Assembly: GCF_900091475.1 (NCBI RefSeq)
Contig: NZ_FMIB01000002.1
Span: forward strand, 372,001-436,000
Length of the DNA: 64,000 bases
Direction: 5' to 3'
Source: Micromonospora chersina
GTDB taxonomy: Bacteria; Actinomycetota; Actinomycetes; Mycobacteriales; Micromonosporaceae
Shown piece by piece: positions 59,085 through 64,000 of the stretch. The notes beneath the pieces were generated by a model that saw nothing but the letters and a program-made list of their open reading frames with translations, ran no database searches and was not told where the DNA came from. The first letter of the stretch is position 1. Each line of letters begins with the position of its first letter. A program made the translations under genes and the position numbers.

Positions 59085-62000
59085 GTGGCTGTAGGCGCGC
59101 ACCCGACCCGGTCCGACCGCCCCATCGACTTCTTCATCAGCTACTCGCCCGCCGACGAGCGCTGGGCGACGTGGCTGGCGTGGGAGTTCGAGGCGGCCGG
59201 CTACCGCACCCTGCTCCAGGCGTGGGACTTCGTGGCCGGCACCAACTTCATCGACTTCATGGACCGCGGGGTCCGCGAGGCCGAGGTGGTGGTGGCGGTC
59301 CTGTCCGAACGCTACCTGCACTCCACCTACGGCAAGCTGGAATGGCAGGCCGCGCTGCGCGCCGACCCCGACGGCACCGGCAACAAGCTGGTCACCGTGC
59401 GGGTCGAGGACTGCCCGATCGACGGCCTGCTCGCCACCATCACCTACGTCGACCTGGTCGGCGTGAGCGACCCGGCGCAGGCGCGGGGCCGGGTGCTCGA
59501 CCGGATCCGGCAGACGCTCGACGGCCGCGCAAAGCCCATGCGGCAGCCGGCCTTCCCGCACCATCCTGCCGACCCGCCCGGGGTGCTCGCCGCGCCCGCC
59601 ACCGGTGCGCCGGCGCCGCGCCGCGCCCGGCGTACCCCCATCAACCCGCCGCCGTTCCCGCCGGCGGCGGCCGTGCCCACCGCGCGCGGCGCCCTGAGCG
59701 TGCTCCACGTCGCCGGGCCGCGCTTCGGGCGGGGGGTGATCGAGCCGGGCGCCCCGGTCACCCCCGGGGAGTTGCAGGAACACCTGATGGGCGACCTCAC
59801 CCTGCTCATGAACGACGGGGTGCCCCGGCCGGACCTGCTGGTGGTGGCCGGCAACCTCACCGAGTCGGGCAGCCCCCGGGAGTTTTCCGACGCGCTGAGC
59901 TTCCTCACCGGGCTGCGGGTGCTGCTCGGCCTGGAGCCGCACCGGCTGGTCGTGGTGCCCGGCCCGCGTGACGTCACCATGGCCGCGAGCCGGGCCTACT
60001 TCGCCACCTGCGAGGCCGACGACGTCGACCCGCAGCCGCCCTACTGGCCGAAGTGGCGGCACTACGCGCGGCTGTTCGACGAGCTCTATCAGGGCCTCGA
60101 GGACCGGATCTTCGACAGCGAGCAGCCGTGGACCCTCTTCCCGGTGCCGGACCTGCGCGTCGTGGTGGCCGGGCTGAACTCCACCGTCGCGATCACCCAT
60201 CGCGAGGAGGACCGCTACGGCTTCCTCGGCGAGGCGCAGTCCACCTGGTTCGCCCAGCGGCTGCGCCACTACCAGCAGTCCGGCTGGCTGCGGCTGGGCG
60301 CCATGGCGCACGCCCCCGGCCCGCGCACCCCGTACGCCGACGAGGTGGCCGTGCCGGACCGGGCGTCCCTGCGCGACCGCGGCTCGTTCAACCGGCTGGT
60401 CGGCCCGATGCTCAACCTGCTGCTCGCCGACGCCGCGCCCGGCGCCCGGGTCGACCCGGTGGTGCCGCTGGCCACCGCCTCCCGCGACGGCCGTGCCCAG
60501 GTGCTCCGGCTCGACGCCGGCGGGATGACCCGCTGGGTGCTCGGCCGCGACGACAGGCACGAGGTGGGCGAGCCGACCAGCCTGAGCTGGCCGCGCGCCG
60601 AGGCGACGTTCGGCGCGGCCGGCCCGGCCCAGGTGCCCGATCCGCGGCGGCCCGCCGTGGTGGAGGGGCCCACCCAGGGCGAGGCCGTCGACCCGCCGGC
60701 CGCCGCGCCGGCGGTGGCCCCGCCCGCCCCGCTGGAGCGCCTGCTCGACCGGCTCGCCGAGGTCTGCGAGGCGCGCCACGACCGGGTGCTGCTCCGCCGG
60801 GTCGAGGCCGACCCGCCGCACCTCTACGTCACCTACCGGGCGGACGGCGTGGTCCGGCAGCAGCGGGTCGGGGCGTACGTGGGCACCCCGGCCCCGGCCG
60901 ACGTCGACCACTTCGCCCGGCGGGTGCACGCCACCGACCCGGACATCCCCTCGGAGCTGGTCTACGACGGCGACCGGGTGCCGCGCGGGCTGGCCGAGGC
61001 GGCGCAGCGGCGCGGTGTGCGGCTGCTGCACCTGACCGAGTTCCAGGGCCTGCTCGACCTGCGCGAATACGTGGCCGCGCAGACCGCCCGGCTCCAGGCC
61101 GACCGGCTCTACCCGCCCGGCCAGTACGTGCCGCAGCGCTACCGGCACCTGGTCGGCGCCGACCAGCGGGTCCGCGAGGACGTCGTGGACGAGCTGCTGG
61201 AGCTGATCTCCGCGCCGGACGGCCGGTTCGTGCTGGTGCTGGGCGACTTCGGCCGGGGCAAGACCTTCGCCCTGCGCGAGGTGGCCCGCCGGCTGCCCAC
61301 GGCCGCCCCGGACCTCATCCCGATCCTGGTGGAGCTGCGCGCGCTGGACAAGGCGCACTCGGTCGACGGCCTCGTCGCCGCGCACCTGGCCAACCACGGC
61401 GAGCAGGTGATCGACCTCAAGGCGTTCCGCTACATGCTCCGGCAGGGGCGGATCGTGCTGCTCTTCGACGGTTTCGACGAGCTTGTCGCCCGGGTGACCT
61501 ACGACCGGGCCGCCGACCACCTGGAGACCCTGCTCCAGGCCGCCGAGGGCCACGCGAAGATCGTGGTGAGCAGCCGGACCCAGCACTTCAAGACCAACTC
61601 GCAGGTGCTGACCGCGCTGGGCGAGCGGGTGGGGCTGCTGCCGCACCGCCGCGTGCTGGCCATCGAGGACTTCACCCCCGGCCAGATCGAGACCTTCCTG
61701 CGCAACCGCTACGGCGGGGACGAGCGGGCCGCCCGGGAGCGGCTCGACCTGCTGGCCGGGGTCAAGGACCTGCTCGGCCTGTCCCGCAACCCGCGGATGC
61801 TCGGCTTCATCGCCAACCTCGACGAGGGGCGGCTGGCCGCGGTGGCCGGGGCCGGCGGCACGTTCAGCGCCGCGGCGCTCTACCGGGAGATCCTGGAGTC
61901 CTGGCTGGACTTCGAGGAGCGGCGCACCCAGGGGATCCCGGGCGCGCCGGTGAGCCTGCGCCGGCCCGAGCTGTGGCACGCGGTGAGCCGGTTGGCCTTC

Positions 62001-64000
62001 CAGCTCTGGGAGAGCGGCGAGTCCTACCTGCGGCTGGCCGAGCTGGCCGAGGCCGCCGGCCAGCTCGCCGGGCTGGCCGACTCCCGGCTGTCCGGGCCGC
62101 AGGCGATCCACGCGGTGGGCGCCGGCAGCCTGCTGGTCCGCACCGACGACGGGCTGTTCGGGTTCATCCACACCTCGGTGATGGAGTGGCTGGTCGCGGA
62201 GGGGATCGCCGCGCAGCTCAACCGGGGTGAGGAGCCGACCGCGCTGGCGGTGCGCCCGCTGTCCGCGCTGACCGTGGAGTTCCTCGGCGACCTCGCCGAC
62301 CCGGCCCGGTGCACCGCCTGGACCGCCCGCGTGCTGGGCGACGAGACGGCCGGGGAGACGGTCCGGGCCAACGCGCTGCGGCTCAGCGCCCGGCTGCGGC
62401 TGCCCGACCGGGCCGACCTGCGCGGCGCGGTGCTGCGCGGCGAGGACCTGTCGCACCGGGAACTGGCCGGGGCGGACCTGACCGGCGCCGACCTGACCGA
62501 CACCCGCCTGGTCGCCACCAACCTCACGGAGGCGCGGCTGGAGCACGCCCGGCTGCGCGGCGCCCGCCTGGACCAGGCCCGCCTCGCCGGGGCGGACCTG
62601 CGGGACGCCGAGCTGGCCGGCGCCCGGTTGTTCCGCGCCGACCTGCGCGGCGCCCGGATCACCGGCAGCCGGTGGCACCGCACCGCGCTGATCGACGTGA
62701 GCGCCGACGCGGCGCTGCTGCGCGCGCCGGAGCTGCGCGGCGCCGTGGTCGCCCCGGGCCGTCCGGTCGCGCCGGGCCTGGCCCCGCCCGCCGTGGGCGT
62801 GGCGTACGGCTTCGAGGTGGGCCGGCTCCCGGTGCCCGTGGCGTACAGCCCGGACGGTGCGGTGCTCGCGGTGGGCAGCGACGACGGTGGTGTGCTCATC
62901 TGCGACACCGCGGCCGGGCTGCCGGTCCGCACCCTCCAGGGCCACCGCGGTCGGGTCTACGCGGTCCGGTTCGACGCCGCCTCGCACCAGCTGGTCACCG
63001 GGGCGGCGGACCTCACCGTACGACTGTGGGACGCCGACCACGGCGACGTGCGGCACGTCATCGAGGACGTCTTCGCCGGCTGGGTGTGGCCGCTGCTCAC
63101 CGACGGCGAGCGGGGGCGGCTCGTGGTGGGCGACGCGGCCGGCGTGGTCCGGCTCTACGACACCCGCACGGCCCGGCTGCGCCACGAGTGGCCCGGCCAC
63201 GCCGCGCCCATCTGGGGCACCTCGTTCAGCCCGGACGGCCGGCGGGTCGTCGTGGTCGACAGCGCCGGCGTGGTCCGGGGCTGGGACATCCCCTCCGGGC
63301 GGCTCGCCTTCGAGGTACGCGAGCCCGAGGTGGTCTACCGGGTGGTGCACAGCCCGGACGGCCGCCTGCTGGCCGCGGTCGGCCAGCACGGACGGGTCTG
63401 GATCCGTCGGGCCACCGACGGCGAGCTGCTGCGCCAGCCGCGCGGCCACGAGGCCGACGTGTACGCCCTCGACATCCACCCCGACGGCACGCTCATGGCG
63501 ACCGGCGACACCCACGGCGCGCTGCGGCTCTGGGAGGTGGAGACCGGCCGCCCGGTGCGGGTGCTCGGCCGGCAGCGCGGCGCCATCTACAGCGTCCGGT
63601 TCAACGGCGACGGCAGCCTGCTCGCCACGGCCGCCAGCGACGGCGCGATCCAGCTCTGGGACAGCGCCGACGGCCAGCTGCGGCACGACCTGACCCGGCA
63701 CCGCGGCTCGGTCTGGCCGGTGGTCTGGCGGCCCGACCAGGCCCAGGTGGCGACCAGCAGCAACGACGGCACCACCCGGCTGTGGGACGTGCGCACCGGG
63801 CAGCTCCAGCACACCCTGCGCGGGCACGGCCGGCGGGTCACCGCGCTGTCCTTCCGGGACGACGGGGAGGTCCTCGCGGCCTGCGGCAACGACGGTGTGG
63901 TGCGGCTCTGGGAGCCGCGGACGGGCCGGCTGGTCCGGCAGCTCGCCAGCCCCGCCGACCGGCTGCTGTCGGCCGTCTTCTGCCCGGGTGAGTCGCTGGT
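59085..64000 (+). CDS. NLR-like protein: TIR, degenerate calcineurin-like domain, NACHT, pentapeptide and WD40 repeats (3' end outside)
   Basis: 1638+ codons, open to the window end, GTG start at 59085. (1) TIR ~13-135: DFFISYSPADERWATWLAWE ... VAVLSERYLHSTYGKLEWQAAL. (2) ~202-440, calcineurin-like phosphoesterase whose metal motifs are lost: LHVAGPRFG for HxSDxHFG, VVAGNLT for GDLT, GPRD (293-296) for GNHD. (3) ~548-680, an alpha/beta region (LLHLTEFQGLLDLREYVA). (4) NACHT: Walker A GDFGRGKT 720-727, Walker B LLFDGFDE 792-799, VVSSRTQHF. (5) ~1109-1215 pentapeptide repeats (LAGADLTGADLTDTRL...). (6) ~1240 on, WD40 repeats (LTVRLWD, LRLWEVETG). Fold order fits a STAND immune sensor with NADase-type TIR effector, NACHT switch and ligand-sensing propeller. 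Defence role is inference. Confidence 0.9.
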   Translation, partial: MAVGAHPTRSDRPIDFFISYSPADERWATWLAWEFEAAGYRTLLQAWDFVAGTNFIDFMDRGVREAEVVVAVLSERYLHSTYGKLEWQAALRADPDGTGNKLVTVRVEDCPIDGLLATITYVDLVGVSDPAQARGRVLDRIRQTLDGRAKPMRQPAFPHHPADPPGVLAAPATGAPAPRRARRTPINPPPFPPAAAVPTARGALSVLHVAGPRFGRGVIEPGAPVTPGELQEHLMGDLTLLMNDGVPRPDLLVVAGNLTESGSPREFSDALSFLTGLRVLLGLEPHRLVVVPGPRDVTMAASRAYFATCEADDVDPQPPYWPKWRHYARLFDELYQGLEDRIFDSEQPWTLFPVPDLRVVVAGLNSTVAITHREEDRYGFLGEAQSTWFAQRLRHYQQSGWLRLGAMAHAPGPRTPYADEVAVPDRASLRDRGSFNRLVGPMLNLLLADAAPGARVDPVVPLATASRDGRAQVLRLDAGGMTRWVLGRDDRHEVGEPTSLSWPRAEATFGAAGPAQVPDPRRPAVVEGPTQGEAVDPPAAAPAVAPPAPLERLLDRLAEVCEARHDRVLLRRVEADPPHLYVTYRADGVVRQQRVGAYVGTPAPADVDHFARRVHATDPDIPSELVYDGDRVPRGLAEAAQRRGVRLLHLTEFQGLLDLREYVAAQTARLQADRLYPPGQYVPQRYRHLVGADQRVREDVVDELLELISAPDGRFVLVLGDFGRGKTFALREVARRLPTAAPDLIPILVELRALDKAHSVDGLVAAHLANHGEQVIDLKAFRYMLRQGRIVLLFDGFDELVARVTYDRAADHLETLLQAAEGHAKIVVSSRTQHFKTNSQVLTALGERVGLLPHRRVLAIEDFTPGQIETFLRNRYGGDERAARERLDLLAGVKDLLGLSRNPRMLGFIANLDEGRLAAVAGAGGTFSAAALYREILESWLDFEERRTQGIPGAPVSLRRPELWHAVSRLAFQLWESGESYLRLAELAEAAGQLAGLADSRLSGPQAIHAVGAGSLLVRTDDGLFGFIHTSVMEWLVAEGIAAQLNRGEEPTALAVRPLSALTVEFLGDLADPARCTAWTARVLGDETAGETVRANALRLSARLRLPDRADLRGAVLRGEDLSHRELAGADLTGADLTDTRLVATNLTEARLEHARLRGARLDQARLAGADLRDAELAGARLFRADLRGARITGSRWHRTALIDVSADAALLRAPELRGAVVAPGRPVAPGLAPPAVGVAYGFEVGRLPVPVAYSPDGAVLAVGSDDGGVLICDTAAGLPVRTLQGHRGRVYAVRFDAASHQLVTGAADLTVRLWDADHGDVRHVIEDVFAGWVWPLLTDGERGRLVVGDAAGVVRLYDTRTARLRHEWPGHAAPIWGTSFSPDGRRVVVVDSAGVVRGWDIPSGRLAFEVREPEVVYRVVHSPDGRLLAAVGQHGRVWIRRATDGELLRQPRGHEADVYALDIHPDGTLMATGDTHGALRLWEVETGRPVRVLGRQRGAIYSVRFNGDGSLLATAASDGAIQLWDSADGQLRHDLTRHRGSVWPVVWRPDQAQVATSSNDGTTRLWDVRTGQLQHTLRGHGRRVTALSFRDDGEVLAACGNDGVVRLWEPRTGRLVRQLASPADRLLSAVFCPGESL

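Noticed and set aside
57744..63827. Very long minus-strand frame (over 2000 codons) opposite the NLR-like gene
   Set aside because: Only its first-gene end (SLC13 transporter) has family motifs; the rest is low-complexity antisense of the TIR-NACHT gene, a codon-bias shadow of high-GC DNA.

Overview
The window is high-GC DNA with dense, short-spaced genes, frequent GTG starts, GTGA/ATGA overlaps, Tat and lipoprotein signals, LacI/MerR/ECF regulators and EgtD (ergothioneine synthesis). This points to an actinobacterium, most probably Micromonosporaceae (Micromonospora-like); the genus is an inference from gene content. The sequence looks chromosomal. I saw no transposase, phage structural gene, CRISPR array or biosynthetic megasynthase.

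Layout. 1-3161: end of egtD with a strong terminator, a yybP-ykoY manganese riboswitch controlling a GDT1/UPF0016 cation exporter, a small acidic protein, and nhaA. 3266-11284: surface-polysaccharide block with a CapD/WbpM-type dehydratase, a Wzz-BY tyrosine kinase, its likely low-molecular-weight phosphatase, a GT4 glycosyltransferase, a DUF4012 protein and an LPXTG-like wall protein. 11429-18161: peptidoglycan-related block with two paralogous D,D-carboxypeptidases and a VanX-like dipeptidase, plus a YbhN-like membrane protein and a LacI regulator. 18199-22387: assorted metabolic genes. 22375-25478: a decayed radical-SAM gene end, then a tetracycline-resistance-type ribosomal protection factor preceded by an overlapping leader peptide.

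25831-28750: seven tRNA genes (Trp, Pro, Glu, Gly, Arg, Gln, Arg) wrapped around the RNA ligase gene rtcB and a small DUF2975/XRE operon; most of this block lies between 17-bp inverted repeats. 28758-35407: a response regulator/histidine kinase/GerMN lipoprotein trio (like a small MtrAB-LpqB), an MFS exporter with a divergent winged-helix regulator, and an HD protein. 35543-37697: a tandem duplication of a Tat-exported beta-propeller gene, each copy with its own terminator. 38640-41209: an unrecognised three-gene cassette (membrane protein, cupin-like protein, inositol-monophosphatase-family enzyme).

41226-58976: accessory metabolism and regulation, including an ECF41 sigma factor beside an NmrA-like gene with a matching promoter, a MerR regulator with a dyad in the spacer of a divergent SDR promoter, a GT2/DUF2064/methyltransferase operon, a membrane protein with a 45-bp tandem repeat, a second winged-helix regulator paralogous to the first and sharing its operator layout, and a cytochrome b561-molybdopterin oxidoreductase fusion. 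59085-64000 (running off the end): a giant NLR-like protein with TIR, a degenerate calcineurin-like domain, NACHT, pentapeptide repeats and WD40 repeats. The NLR-like protein, the tRNA-rtcB array and the three-gene cassette are the best candidates for undescribed biology.
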